The notes under the pieces were generated by a model. It was not told the origin of the DNA. It saw only the letters and a list, made by a program, of their open reading frames with translations, and did no database searches. The translations under genes were made by a program, and so were the position numbers. Source: Massilia sp. UBA2604 (lineage in GTDB: Bacteria > Pseudomonadota > Gammaproteobacteria > Burkholderiales > Burkholderiaceae_D). Taken from it: DNA of 43,954 bases. Below, in pieces: positions 16,705-24,624 of the stretch. The stretch covers positions 1-43,954 of the forward strand of contig DDKG01000322.1 of assembly GCA_002339265.1 (NCBI GenBank), written 5' to 3'. How positions within the stretch are numbered: position 1 is the stretch's first letter; the number at the start of each line of letters is the position of its first letter.

Positions 16705-17547
16705 TCAGCCGAGCTGGCGGCTGTGGAAACGCAGATGGTCTTCGACGAACGTCGAGATGAAGTAATAGCCGTGGTCGTAACCGGCATGGCGGCGCAGGGT
16801 GAGCGGCTGGTTTGCCTTGGCGCAGGCTTCTTCGAACGCTTCCGGCAGCAATTGCTCGACCAGGAATTTGTCGCCCAGGCCCTGGTCGATCAGGATGCCG
16901 CCGGGGAATGGTGCGCTGGCGTGGCCGGCCATCAGGGCGCTGGCGTCATACTGCTGCCAGGTGCTGTCGTCGGCGCCGAGGTAGCCGCCGAAGGCCTTCT
17001 TGCCCCACGGGCAGCGGCTCGGCGCGGCGATCGGCGCGAAGGCCGAGACCGAGCGGAACAGGTCCGGATGCTTCAGCGCCATGGTCAGCGCCCCATGGCC
17101 GCCCATCGAGTGGCCGAAGATGCCCACCCGTTCCGGATCGGCCTGGAAGTTCGCCAGCACCAGCGCGTGCAGTTCCAGCAGATAGCTGTGCATGCGGTAG
17201 TGACGGGCCCATGGTTCCTGAGTGGCGTCGAGGTAGAAGCCGGCGCCGACGCCGAAATCCCAGCTATCGCTTTCGCCGGGCACGTTGGCGCCGCGCGGGC
17301 TGGTGTCGGGCGCGACCAGGATGATGCCCAGTTCGCTGGCCAGGCGCTGGGCGCCAGCCTTGATCATGAAGGTTTCTTCGGTGCAGGTCAGGCCGGCCAG
17401 GTAGAACAGGACCGGCAGCTTCTTCTCGCCCGCCGCCGGCGGCAGGTAGACCGAGAATTTCATCGGCAGCCCGATGGCGGCCGAGTCGTGCTGGTAGAAG
17501 CGCTGCACGCCGCCGAAGCAGGCGTGCTCATTCAGGAGTTGGGGCAT
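16705..17547 (-). CDS. fghA: S-formylglutathione hydrolase
   Basis: 280 residues, the normal length of the esterase-D-type enzyme that hydrolyses S-formylglutathione to formate and glutathione in formaldehyde detoxification. Landmarks are LPVLFYLAGLTCTEETFMIKAGAQ, the nucleophile elbow GIFGHSMGGHGAL (Ser near residue 150), DQGLGDKFL (Asp near 225) and HAGYDHGYYFI (His near 260). The start at 17547 (MPQLLNEHACFGG) is typical of the family; in-frame ATGs further upstream would add an unrelated leader. The glutathione-dependent formaldehyde dehydrogenase (frmA/adhC) that usually accompanies it is not in the window. Confidence 0.93.
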   Translation of the reverse strand: MPQLLNEHACFGGVQRFYQHDSAAIGLPMKFSVYLPPAAGEKKLPVLFYLAGLTCTEETFMIKAGAQRLASELGIILVAPDTSPRGANVPGESDSWDFGVGAGFYLDATQEPWARHYRMHSYLLELHALVLANFQADPERVGIFGHSMGGHGALTMALKHPDLFRSVSAFAPIAAPSRCPWGKKAFGGYLGADDSTWQQYDASALMAGHASAPFPGGILIDQGLGDKFLVEQLLPEAFEEACAKANQPLTLRRHAGYDHGYYFISTFVEDHLRFHSRQLG

Positions 17548-17751
17548 CTTGGTGGGAATAGTAGTCGTAGATTGTGCCAGTATGCCGCGTCTTAGCGCGC
17601 ATTGCCAAACTAACGCGGGCTCGCTGATGTTCGAGCTGCAGATTTGCAATTTGCAACAGCGCTAGGGTCCAATGATTATTAGAGTACACCCGTGCGAGGT
17701 GATGTCATAAATGCGACATTTGACCAGTACGCAACAACATACGGGAATAAT

Positions 17752-17779
17752 ATTTCAAATTGGTCAATAATGTTGAAAT
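17752..17779. promoter_or_regulatory. Nested palindrome upstream of the AT-rich membrane protein
   Basis: Outer arms ATTTCAA (17752-17758) and TTGAAAT (17773-17779) are perfect complements. They enclose a second dyad, ATTG-GT-CAAT (17759-17768). The site is 43 bp before the start codon in an AT-rich stretch, where a promoter and operator are expected. No regulator can be named. Confidence 0.4.
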
Positions 17780-17800
17780 GGGGAAACTTTGTCGGTACAA

Positions 17801-17816
17801 TCTCCTGCAAAGGAGA
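17801..17816 (+). promoter_or_regulatory. GNRA-loop hairpin sequestering the Shine-Dalgarno
   Basis: TCTCCT (17801-17806), loop GCAA, AGGAGA (17811-17816). The 3' arm is the Shine-Dalgarno sequence, lying 5 bp before the ATG at 17822, and GCAA is a stable GNRA tetraloop. If it forms in the mRNA, the ribosome-binding site is paired over its whole core. The geometry suits thermal or factor-dependent control of translation. Confidence 0.5.
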
Positions 17817-17821
17817 AATGT

Positions 17822-18292
17822 ATGGAAACTCTCATAAAGATGCTGTGCCTTGTAACCGCTCTGGGGCTGGCGTGGAAGCCCCGGCGGTTTTTCTATAGTG
17901 CCTGGAATATCGACCGTGATAGCTACGCATCTGCAAGAGCTCTGCTGTATGTCCTCTATATATCCTGTTTAATTGGATTTGTCAGCACGTGTATCGTGGC
18001 GGATGAACCCTTTTCGCTCTTCTACGAAAAGGAGACGAAATCGCTGCTTCCCAGTGCACTCATGAGCGTGCTGACGGTGAGTTTCGTTACATTGACGTGC
18101 ATGATCGATGCGAATTATCGTGCAAGCCGGCGTCAAAATTTCGAAAGAAATTTCTTTAAACACTGGTTATTCCAAGGCATTTCGGTTTTCCCGATCTTCG
18201 TCTGCCTTTTCTCCAATCGAATGTTGCTGCCAGTTGTCGCGATCATCTATCTGTCTGGGATTTTTTATTTTCCTAAAACGCAAGGCGCATGA
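17822..18292 (+). CDS. Orphan multi-span membrane protein, hypothetical
   Basis: 156 residues with about four to five hydrophobic segments (ALLYVLYISCLIGFVSTCIV, ALMSVLTVSFVTLTCMI, LFQGISVFPIFVCLF, LLPVVAIIYLSGIFYF) and a basic loop RASRRQNFERNFFKHW. AAAGGAG lies 6 bp before the ATG; an out-of-frame ATG at 17818 overlaps the spacer. Codon use and base composition are clearly AT-richer than in both neighbours, suggesting recent acquisition. I recognise no family. Most of the 170 bp after it, up to the chromate transporter, is also AT-rich and without a gene. Confidence 0.7.
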   Translation: METLIKMLCLVTALGLAWKPRRFFYSAWNIDRDSYASARALLYVLYISCLIGFVSTCIVADEPFSLFYEKETKSLLPSALMSVLTVSFVTLTCMIDANYRASRRQNFERNFFKHWLFQGISVFPIFVCLFSNRMLLPVVAIIYLSGIFYFPKTQGA

Positions 18293-18466
18293 GATGAGGT
18301 GCCTGAATGTTGCCAATCGTCTCGATCCTTAATGCGACCGTAAACTTGCCGGCCCCAGTCGTTCGTTCAAAGCGGTGGAAATGATGGGAACATCGATATC
18401 TGCTCCGCTCTAGCAAGCTGGGAGCACCCAGTTTCATAGGCGCATCAGAAAGCCAGATGAACGTGT

Positions 18467-19057
18467 CTAGACTATTCCCAGCGCCCCCAGCAGCGCACCG
18501 AGCGCCAGCATCCACAGCAGGTGCAGCCGGGTGCGCCAGATGACGATGGCGGTGGCCGCCGTCAGCAGCCACAGGGGCCAATTATCCATGTGCTCGCCGC
18601 CCTTGCCGCCGCCGGTGGCGAGCAGCCAGGCGGTCGACAGCAGCATGGCGATCACCAGCGGCGCCATGCCCTGCTTGAAGGCGCGCACCGCGCGCAGATC
18701 GCGGTTGCGCTGGGCCCATTGCGCCACCTGATAAGTAAATATGGTGGAGGGCAGCATGATGCCGATCATCGAGATCGCGACCCCGGAGAGTGCGGCCGTC
18801 ACGCTGCCCGAGTTGAGTCCGACGTTCCAGCCCAGCAGGGCCACGAACAGCACGTTCGGCCCGGGCGACGATTGGGCCAGGGCGACGGAGTCGGCGAACT
18901 GGGTCTGGCTCAGCCAGCCCTGGCGCTCGACCAGGTAGCGCTGCATCTCGGAGGTGGTCGAGATCGCGCCGCCCAGCGACATCATGGACAGCATCAGGAA
19001 GTGAATGAACAGGTTCAGCCAGTCGTGCCAGCCGAACACCAGGGCGGGCGCGTTCAT
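18467..19057 (-). CDS. Chromate transporter, C-terminal half (CHR family)
   Basis: 196 residues forming one CHR domain: FLMLSMMSLGGAISTTSEMQRYLVERQGWLSQTQFADSVALAQSSPGPNV is the family signature (glycine-rich helix, then a PGPN motif), followed by about five membrane spans. Long ChrA pumps have two such domains in one chain; here they are separate genes overlapping by 4 bp, the short-chain paired form. The pair is expected to export chromate, though many homologues are uncharacterised and may move other oxyanions. It is downstream of its partner in the same operon. Confidence 0.88.
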   Translation of the reverse strand: MNAPALVFGWHDWLNLFIHFLMLSMMSLGGAISTTSEMQRYLVERQGWLSQTQFADSVALAQSSPGPNVLFVALLGWNVGLNSGSVTAALSGVAISMIGIMLPSTIFTYQVAQWAQRNRDLRAVRAFKQGMAPLVIAMLLSTAWLLATGGGKGGEHMDNWPLWLLTAATAIVIWRTRLHLLWMLALGALLGALGIV

Positions 19058-19665
19058 GGCTTGAGTCCGCGCCAGGCCAGCACGCAACCGAGGCCGCCGA
19101 GCAGGCCGATCACGGCGGCCAGCGGTACCCGGATCCAGGCCAGCAGCACGAAGCCGGTGGCGGCGATGGCGATGCAGGCCGCCAGCGGAATCACATTCTT
19201 CGCCAGCGCCACCGACATGCGCAGGCCGGTGGCGGCGATCAGGCCGGCGGCGACGGCGGCCATGCCGCGCAGGGCGCCCTGCACCTGGGGCTGGGTGGCG
19301 AACTGGGCGTAGACCAGGGCCAGGCACAGCACCAGGATCAGCGGCACGGTGAGGATGCCGGCCAGGGCGCTCATGGCGCCGGCCAGGCCGAAATGGCGGG
19401 TGCCGATCATCATGGCCAGGTTGCAGACGTTGGGGCCGGGCATGATCTGGGCCACCGACCATTCCTCGATGAATTCCTCGTTGCTCATCCAGCGCTTGCG
19501 CTCGACGACTTGCTGCTGGATCACGGCCAGCACGCCGCCGAAGCCCTGCAGGGCGATCAGCGTGAACGATACGAACAGGTCGGTCAGCGACGTCGGACGG
19601 GGACGTTCGGGCTCCGCCGGCGGCAGAGCAGGTATGGAAGGCGTTGGCAGGGGTGAGGCGCTCAT
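19054..19665 (-). CDS. Chromate transporter, N-terminal half (CHR family)
   Basis: 203 residues: a proline-rich cytoplasmic leader (about 1-25), then one CHR domain with FTLIALQGFGGVLAVIQQQVVERKRWMSNEEF and VAQIMPGPNVCNLAMMIG, followed by hydrophobic helices to the C-terminus. It is the first gene of the two-gene operon; the ATG of the partner overlaps its stop (ATGA). The two probably form a heterodimer with opposite membrane orientations, as known for paired short CHR proteins. No chrB-type regulator is adjacent. Confidence 0.88.
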   Translation of the reverse strand: MSASPLPTPSIPALPPAEPERPRPTSLTDLFVSFTLIALQGFGGVLAVIQQQVVERKRWMSNEEFIEEWSVAQIMPGPNVCNLAMMIGTRHFGLAGAMSALAGILTVPLILVLCLALVYAQFATQPQVQGALRGMAAVAAGLIAATGLRMSVALAKNVIPLAACIAIAATGFVLLAWIRVPLAAVIGLLGGLGCVLAWRGLKP

Positions 19666-19726
19666 CCGGCAATTATCGCCGTTCGGCCCGCGCCCTGTCC
19701 ACGGCCTACCCGCGCGGCATGAAGGT

Positions 19727-19897
19727 TCAGCCGCCGCCGATCCCTTCCATCACGCGGCCGCTGCCGCCGCATTGCGGGCATGGCTTGCCGTCGGCCAGCG
19801 TGCCGCGGCCGGCGCAGGCGTCGCAGATGTCTTCGCCGGCGCCTGGGGTGCCGGGGGCGGCGTCGTCGCCGGGATTCAGGTCGGGCTGGATGTTCAT
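19727..19897 (-). CDS. Small DnaJ-type zinc-finger protein
   Basis: 56 residues. The N-terminal half is flexible (Asp/Gly/Pro/Ala). The second half carries two CxxCxGxG motifs, CDACAGRG and CPQCGGSG, 16 residues apart, which is one zinc-binding module of the DnaJ/Hsp40 cysteine-rich domain without a J domain. AGGA lies 6 bp before the ATG at 19897. It could bind unfolded chains or act as a small accessory chaperone; that is inference. It is too small to detect operon ties, and the chromate genes downstream are 62 bp away. Confidence 0.75.
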   Translation of the reverse strand: MNIQPDLNPGDDAAPGTPGAGEDICDACAGRGTLADGKPCPQCGGSGRVMEGIGGG

Positions 19898-20098
19898 GGA
19901 AGTCCTCGTCATTGATCGTTGCCGCCGATTGTAGGCAGGATGGCGGCGGGACGGCGCAGCGCAGGCAGAATGCAGGCAGAGCGGGGCATCTGCCATAGAC
20001 TAGGTTTTCGCGTATTGATACAGGTTTGACATTGACTTCATTCCCGCATCGTCAATACTCGTGGTGCGTCAGCGACCTAACTCACCGGAGATACGCGC

Positions 20099-20317
20099 AT
20101 GAGCCCATTCCCCGCCCAGGAAATCAACCAACGCCTTGCCGTGTCGTCGGAGCTCAGGCGGAATGTCAGCCAGCGCGACATCGTGGCGCAAGGCATCGCC
20201 ACCTTGGGCGAGTGCGGCACCATGCCCGCGCTCGAGTACCTCAAGGCGCATGGCGTACGACCACAAGTGATCGAGCGGGTCCTGCTCGAACCCGAACGCC
20301 GCAGGGCGCTTGCATGA
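20099..20317 (+). CDS. Hypothetical protein, 72 residues
   Basis: Short, largely helical, soluble protein with basic and acidic residues spread evenly (EINQRLAVSSELRRNVSQRDIVAQGIATLGECGTMPALEYLKAHG). CCGGAGA lies about 10 bp before the ATG. Composition matches the surrounding chromosome. No family is recognised; the end (VRPQVIERVLLEPERRR) resembles a short DNA- or protein-binding helix but nothing firm can be said. Confidence 0.65.
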   Translation: MSPFPAQEINQRLAVSSELRRNVSQRDIVAQGIATLGECGTMPALEYLKAHGVRPQVIERVLLEPERRRALA

Positions 20318-20704
20318 GCGCGATTCCCCCCGGCTTGACCACAAATCCTCCGCGAGATTTATTTGTAGTGCATACTGTGTGGGGACAAGGCAACTTCGCG
20401 TAAGCCCTTGATTTTCAGCGTAAACGAGATTGCCTTCCCAATAGGCAAATTGTTGAAAGCCGCACAGGAGGCCGCGTCCAGCGTGTCAAGCCCCCGCTTT
20501 TCCACATACTTATTCACAGACTTTGTGGATATCCAAAAAACGCCTTGAGATTCCGTGACTTGGCAGCGATTGCTGAGGTCATGGCTGATGTCATTCTTGA
20601 CAACGTGTTGACAGCGCGTTCACCCTAACTGCAGGCGCCAGCATTTTCTTCTTGCGGCCCGAGACTGGATAAATGTACAGTATGGCATTTCCAGATTCCG
20701 CCCC
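20318..20704. other. 387-bp intergenic region with DnaA-box-like element, upstream of the helicase
   Basis: No gene is seen. It contains the left copy of the DnaA-box element (about 20408-20545) and two TTGACA hexamers (20597-20602, 20608-20613) in the expected promoter zone, though neither has a good -10 at normal spacing. Base composition is lower in GC than the coding flanks. Confidence 0.6.
20408..20545 (+). repeat. DnaA-box-like element, left copy
   Basis: Three DnaA-box-like nonamers: TTTTCCACA (20498-20506), TTATTCACA (20510-20518) and, on the other strand, TGTGGATAT (20524-20532). The last two form a near-palindrome, with arms of 8 bp differing at one base. The whole stretch aligns with 22906-23040 at matching spacing: TTGCCTTC, 12 nt, TTGTTGAAA, then TGTCAAG, CGCTTTTCCACA, ACTTAT and TTGTGGATA. 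Confidence 0.65.
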
Positions 20705-22801
20705 ATGTCCGCCGTCGCCGATTCGATCGCCACACCCTCCGCCACCGACGACCCGTTCGCCAGCCTGAACCCCGAACAGCGGGCGGCGGTGGAGCATGAC
20801 GTCGGGGCGGAGGCGCCGCGTCCGCTGCTGGTGGTGGCCGGCGCCGGTTCCGGCAAGACCAATACACTGGCGCACCGGGTGGCGCGCCTGATCCAGTCGG
20901 GCGCCGATCCGCAGCGCATCCTGCTGCTGACTTTTTCGCGCCGCGCCGCCACCGAGATGACGCAGCGCGCCGGCGGCGTGCTGCACCGGCTGTTCGGGCT
21001 CAAGGGCAGCCAGTCCATGGTCACGCTGCCGTGGGCCGGCACTTTCCACAGCATCGGTGCGCGCCTGCTGCGCGAGTTCGCCGGGCGCATCGGCCTGGAC
21101 GACCAGTTCACGATCCACGACCGCGGCGACTCCGAAGACCTGATGGGCATGGTGCGCCACGAGATCGGGCTGAGCCAGCTCGAGAAACGGTTTCCGTTAA
21201 AAGGTACGTGCCTGTCGATCTACTCGCGCGTGGTCAACGGGCGCGAGTCGCTGAATGAAGTGCTGCAGGCTTTCTTCCCCTGGTGCAGCGAGTGGGAAGT
21301 CCAGCTCAAGACGCTGTTCGGCGCCTACGTCGACGCCAAGCAGGAGCAGAACGTGCTCGACTACGACGACCTGCTGCTGTTCTGGGCCGAGATGGCGGCC
21401 GACCCGGTGCTGGGGGCAGAGCTCGGCGCGCTGTTCGACCACGTGCTGGTCGACGAATACCAGGACACCAACCGCCTGCAGGCCGCCATCGTCACCGGCA
21501 TGAAGCCGGACGGGCGCGGCGTGATGGTGGTGGGCGACGATGCGCAATCGATCTATGGTTTCCGCGGCGCCACCGTGCGCAATATCCTCGACTTCGCCGG
21601 CCAGTTCTCGCAGCCGGCGCAGCTGATCACGCTCGAGCGCAATTACCGCTCCACGCAGCCGATCCTGGACGCGTCGAACGCAGTGATCGGCGCCGCGCTC
21701 GAGCGCCACGCCAAGACGCTGTGGACCGACAAGGTGTCGAGCATCAAGCCGCAACTGGTCTTGATTCCCGACGAAGCCGAGCAGGCGCGCTGGGTCTGCA
21801 ACCGCATCCTCGAACAGCGCGAGACCGGCATGGCGCTCAAGTCGCAGTCGGTGCTGTTTCGCGCGGCCAGCCACAGCGCCGCGCTCGAGCTCGAACTCAT
21901 GCGGCGTAACATCCCGTTCGTCAAATTCGGCGGGCTGAAATTCCTGGAAGCGGCCCATATCAAGGACGTGCTGGCCGTGCTGCGCTTCGCTCAGAACCCG
22001 AGCGGACGGCTGGCGGGTTTCCGCGCGCTGCAGCTGATTCCCGGCATCGGCCAGGCCACCGCCACCCGCCTGGTCGAGGCTGCCGGCACGAGCAACGATG
22101 CTGCCGCGGCGCTGGAAGCGTTTGCGGTGCCGGCGCGCTGCAAGGCCGACTGGCAGGCGTTCTGCGACCTGTACCGGCGCCTGCGCACGCCCGGCCTGCG
22201 CTGGCCAATGGACCTTGAGTTGACGCGCGCATGGTATCAACCGCACCTGGAGCGCCTGCACGACGATGCGCAGGTGCGTGCGGCCGATCTCGATCAACTG
22301 GTGGCGCTGTCCGGCGGCTATGGCAACCGCGAGAGCTTCCTGGCCGAGATCACGCTCGACCCGCCCGAAGCCACCAGCGACCGCGCCGGCGCGCCGCTGC
22401 TCGACGAAGACTACGTGATCCTGTCCACCATCCACTCGAGCAAGGGGCAGGAGTGGAATGCGGTGCACGTGCTGAACGTGGTCGACGGCTGCATTCCATC
22501 CGATATGGCGACCGGTAGCCAGGAAGACATCGAGGAAGAGCGGCGCCTGCTCTACGTGGCCATGACGCGGGCGCGCGAGCACCTGCACCTGGTAGTGCCC
22601 AACCGCTTCTTCATCAAGCAGCAGTCGAACATGGGCGACCGCCACGTGTATGCGGCGCGCACGCGCTTCATCACGCCGGTCATGCTCAAGCATTTCGAGG
22701 AATGCGCCTGGCTCAGCGCCGACAAGCGCGAGCTGCGCACGCCTATGCCCGACAGCATCCGCATGATGGTGCGCGACCGGGCCCGGAACGCGTGGAAATG
22801 A
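20705..22801 (+). CDS. UvrD/Rep-family superfamily 1A DNA helicase
   Basis: 698 residues with all SF1A motifs in order: Q-type SLNPEQRAAVEH, Walker A VVAGAGSGKTNT (about 44-55), Ia LLTFSRRAATEM, Walker B VDEYQDTN, III GDDAQSIYGFRGA, IV LERNYRSTQPI, V STIHSSKGQEWNAVHV and VI LLYVAMTRARE. These translocate 3'-5' on single-stranded DNA. The length is close to UvrD/PcrA/Rep, but the linker regions differ from canonical UvrD, so it may be a paralogue rather than the mismatch-repair helicase. The ATG at 20705 follows a weak ribosome-binding site. Duplicated DnaA-box-bearing elements lie on both sides, an unusual setting that could tie it to replication. Confidence 0.93.
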   Translation: MSAVADSIATPSATDDPFASLNPEQRAAVEHDVGAEAPRPLLVVAGAGSGKTNTLAHRVARLIQSGADPQRILLLTFSRRAATEMTQRAGGVLHRLFGLKGSQSMVTLPWAGTFHSIGARLLREFAGRIGLDDQFTIHDRGDSEDLMGMVRHEIGLSQLEKRFPLKGTCLSIYSRVVNGRESLNEVLQAFFPWCSEWEVQLKTLFGAYVDAKQEQNVLDYDDLLLFWAEMAADPVLGAELGALFDHVLVDEYQDTNRLQAAIVTGMKPDGRGVMVVGDDAQSIYGFRGATVRNILDFAGQFSQPAQLITLERNYRSTQPILDASNAVIGAALERHAKTLWTDKVSSIKPQLVLIPDEAEQARWVCNRILEQRETGMALKSQSVLFRAASHSAALELELMRRNIPFVKFGGLKFLEAAHIKDVLAVLRFAQNPSGRLAGFRALQLIPGIGQATATRLVEAAGTSNDAAAALEAFAVPARCKADWQAFCDLYRRLRTPGLRWPMDLELTRAWYQPHLERLHDDAQVRAADLDQLVALSGGYGNRESFLAEITLDPPEATSDRAGAPLLDEDYVILSTIHSSKGQEWNAVHVLNVVDGCIPSDMATGSQEDIEEERRLLYVAMTRAREHLHLVVPNRFFIKQQSNMGDRHVYAARTRFITPVMLKHFEECAWLSADKRELRTPMPDSIRMMVRDRARNAWK

Positions 22802-22905
22802 CGACAGATGCGGACAAATTGACGACTTATCCCCCGTGCCCCGCTTTTGTAGGAATTTGCCGCATGTGACATGGACGCGCAGAAGTGGTGCATGTGCAAG
22901 TGACT

Positions 22906-23040
22906 GATTTTACGGGGGTATTTTTTTGCCTTCAGAACGGGCATTTTGTTGAAACCCGCATCGATACTGCGCTTGCGGCTTGTCAAGTGGCGCTTTTCCA
23001 CACACTTATCCACATTTCTTGTGGATAGTCCAAAAGGCTG
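22906..23040 (+). repeat. DnaA-box-like element, right copy
   Basis: TTTTCCACA (22994-23002), consensus TTATCCACA (23006-23014) and TGTGGATAG (23020-23028). TATCCACA and TGTGGATA form a perfect 8-bp inverted repeat around TTTCT. It is a diverged direct repeat of 20408-20545, on the far side of the helicase gene in the same orientation. Confidence 0.7.
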
Positions 23041-23053
23041 AATGAAATCAGCC
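23036..23053. terminator. Hairpin at the convergent helicase/sirtuin junction
   Basis: GGCTGA (23036-23041), loop ATGAAA, TCAGCC (23048-23053). It lies 15 bp past the end of the convergent sirtuin gene and downstream of the helicase. With A-rich sequence on its left side it would read as a terminator for the leftward sirtuin transcript (CCAAAAGG gives a short U-run there). Confidence 0.4.
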
Positions 23054-23068
23054 ACTTAGTGTTCAATA

Positions 23069-23884
23069 TTACTTAACCACAATTTCCATTTCCTGGGCGA
23101 TCTCCTGCAGGGCGGCGAGCGCGCCCATGGGCAATCCGACGCCGCGCACGATCCGGTGTTCGCGCGGATTGATGCGGATCGCGTGCACCCCTTGCGACTC
23201 GGTAAAGCGGCGTACCGACGGCAAATCCGTGCCGGCGCCGAGCTCGATCACCGCCAGCCGCCCAACCCCGGCGCGCCACTGCGCCAGTCGGTCGAGCTGG
23301 GCCTCGCTGGGGGCGTCGACCCAGGCGACGTCGTTGAACATCAGGATATTCGGACGGGCCAAGGCGCCGCAGTGAGGACAGGCCGGCAACGGAGACTGCA
23401 GCGCGCAGCGGGCCACGTCGACTTCGGGTTCGAAGCCGTCCGCCGGCCAGGTGAGGTCGCGGCAGGGACGGATGCATTGCAGGTGATGGATCGTGCCGTG
23501 ACACTCGGCGATCCGGTCATCGGGGAATCCGGCGCGCTGGAACTGGCCGTCGACATTGCTGGTGAAGACGAAGCTGCCATGCCGCATGCGTTCGCCTAGC
23601 GCGCGCAGGATGGCGAAGCCCGCATGCGGGCGGGTGCGCCGGTACAGGTCGAGCCGGTGGCCATAGAAACCCCAGGCCAGTTGCGGATCGCGCTTGAAAC
23701 TCGCCGGATTGGCCATCTCGCGAAACGGCAGGCCGCGTTCGGCCAATGGCGGATAGGCTTTCCAGAAGCCGGTATTGCCGCGAAAATCAGGCAAGCCCGA
23801 ATCGACGCCGATGCCGGCGCCGGCTGCGATCAGGAGGCCATCGGCTTGCTTCAGCAACGCGCAGGCGCGCGCGATCTCAAGCAT
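23069..23884 (-). CDS. Sirtuin (SIR2-family NAD-dependent protein deacylase)
   Basis: 271 residues. Sirtuin landmarks: GAGIGVDSGLPDFRGNTGFW (NAD loop), FTSNVDGQFQRAGF (the TQNxDxLHxxAG site), ECHGT with the catalytic His, four zinc-ligand cysteines (QCIRPC, then ACPHCG) and a divergent RPNILMFND where RPxVVxFGE is usual. All residues needed for NAD binding and catalysis seem present; the Ser-to-Val change in GAGIxxxSG and Asn-for-Gly in FND are departures. It removes acyl groups from lysines or may ADP-ribosylate. Its start overlaps the end of the HD-hydrolase gene by 8 bp, so both are made from one transcript. Confidence 0.88.
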   Translation of the reverse strand: MLEIARACALLKQADGLLIAAGAGIGVDSGLPDFRGNTGFWKAYPPLAERGLPFREMANPASFKRDPQLAWGFYGHRLDLYRRTRPHAGFAILRALGERMRHGSFVFTSNVDGQFQRAGFPDDRIAECHGTIHHLQCIRPCRDLTWPADGFEPEVDVARCALQSPLPACPHCGALARPNILMFNDVAWVDAPSEAQLDRLAQWRAGVGRLAVIELGAGTDLPSVRRFTESQGVHAIRINPREHRIVRGVGLPMGALAALQEIAQEMEIVVK

Positions 23885-24515
23885 GGGCGCTCGCTTTCAG
23901 CCGCTCGAGTTCGGCCAGGAAGCGTTCGCAGGCCACGCCTGGCGCCCACGGTTCCCACGGCCGGCAATCGTAGGGGGCGGCAAGCGGATCCTCGGACAAT
24001 ACCTCGGCGCGGATCTTGAGCGTGCGCCGCACTTCCTCGCGCGACCAGCCGGCCACATGCACCGCCTCGCTGGCGGCGGCCAGGCGGTCGGCGCGCTTGT
24101 GCGCCGCGTGGCCGCGCGCATCCCAGGCCGGCAGGCCGTAGCGCAGGAACACCATGTGTTCCAGGCGCTTGGTCAGCGCGCGGAAGGCATCGCCCAGGAA
24201 GGGCTTGATGACCGAGATCGCGTCGAAGCCGAGCAAGCCTTCCTCGGCGTCGTGCAGCAGTTCGCGCAATTCTTCCAGCGGCGTGATCGCCGGCGCGGCC
24301 GCGCGGCGCAGCAGCATCACCGTGATCGAATGCTGGGCCACCGACAGCGGCAGCGGCCAGGCCGAGTGGCCGCCCCAGCGGTAGGTGCGGGCCAGGCCGA
24401 GCGCGAGGTCGGCGTCGTCCCAGTCGAAGGGTGTCGGGTCGAGCAGGTCGAGGCGGCGGCCGGATGGCATGCGGACCCAGGCGCGGGTCCGGTCTGGCGT
24501 GGACGGGATGGACAT
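23877..24515 (-). CDS. HD-domain phosphohydrolase (YfbR-like)
   Basis: 212 residues. An HD metal site is seen as RWGGHSAWPLPLSVAQHSITV (first His pair) and ELRELLHDAEEGLLGF (the HD dyad, about residues 85-100), followed by a helical second half with HKRADRLAAASEA, which supplies the final Asp. This layout resembles YfbR-type 5'-deoxyribonucleotidases and other HD hydrolases that act on nucleotides. It is first in the two-gene operon with the sirtuin; a nucleotide-centred role next to an NAD-consuming enzyme is suggestive but unproved. No ribosome-binding site stands out before the ATG. Confidence 0.82.
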   Translation of the reverse strand: MSIPSTPDRTRAWVRMPSGRRLDLLDPTPFDWDDADLALGLARTYRWGGHSAWPLPLSVAQHSITVMLLRRAAAPAITPLEELRELLHDAEEGLLGFDAISVIKPFLGDAFRALTKRLEHMVFLRYGLPAWDARGHAAHKRADRLAAASEAVHVAGWSREEVRRTLKIRAEVLSEDPLAAPYDCRPWEPWAPGVACERFLAELERLKASAHA

Positions 24516-24624
24516 GTGACGATTTTACACACCGGCCCGTTCATTCTCCGCATAATTGATGCAGGCATACCCAGGGCATGCGGGCTTGCGTAGACTTGAC
24601 CGGATGCGCCAGACGGGAGGAATC

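Noticed and set aside
18467..19665. Split chromate transporter as a frameshifted long ChrA
   Set aside because: The halves overlap as ATGA, each has its own full CHR signature, and paired short CHR proteins are a known natural form.
20597..20613. Two TTGACA hexamers upstream of the UvrD-like helicase as a promoter
   Set aside because: Neither is followed by a credible -10 at 16-19 bp, so a promoter cannot be claimed.
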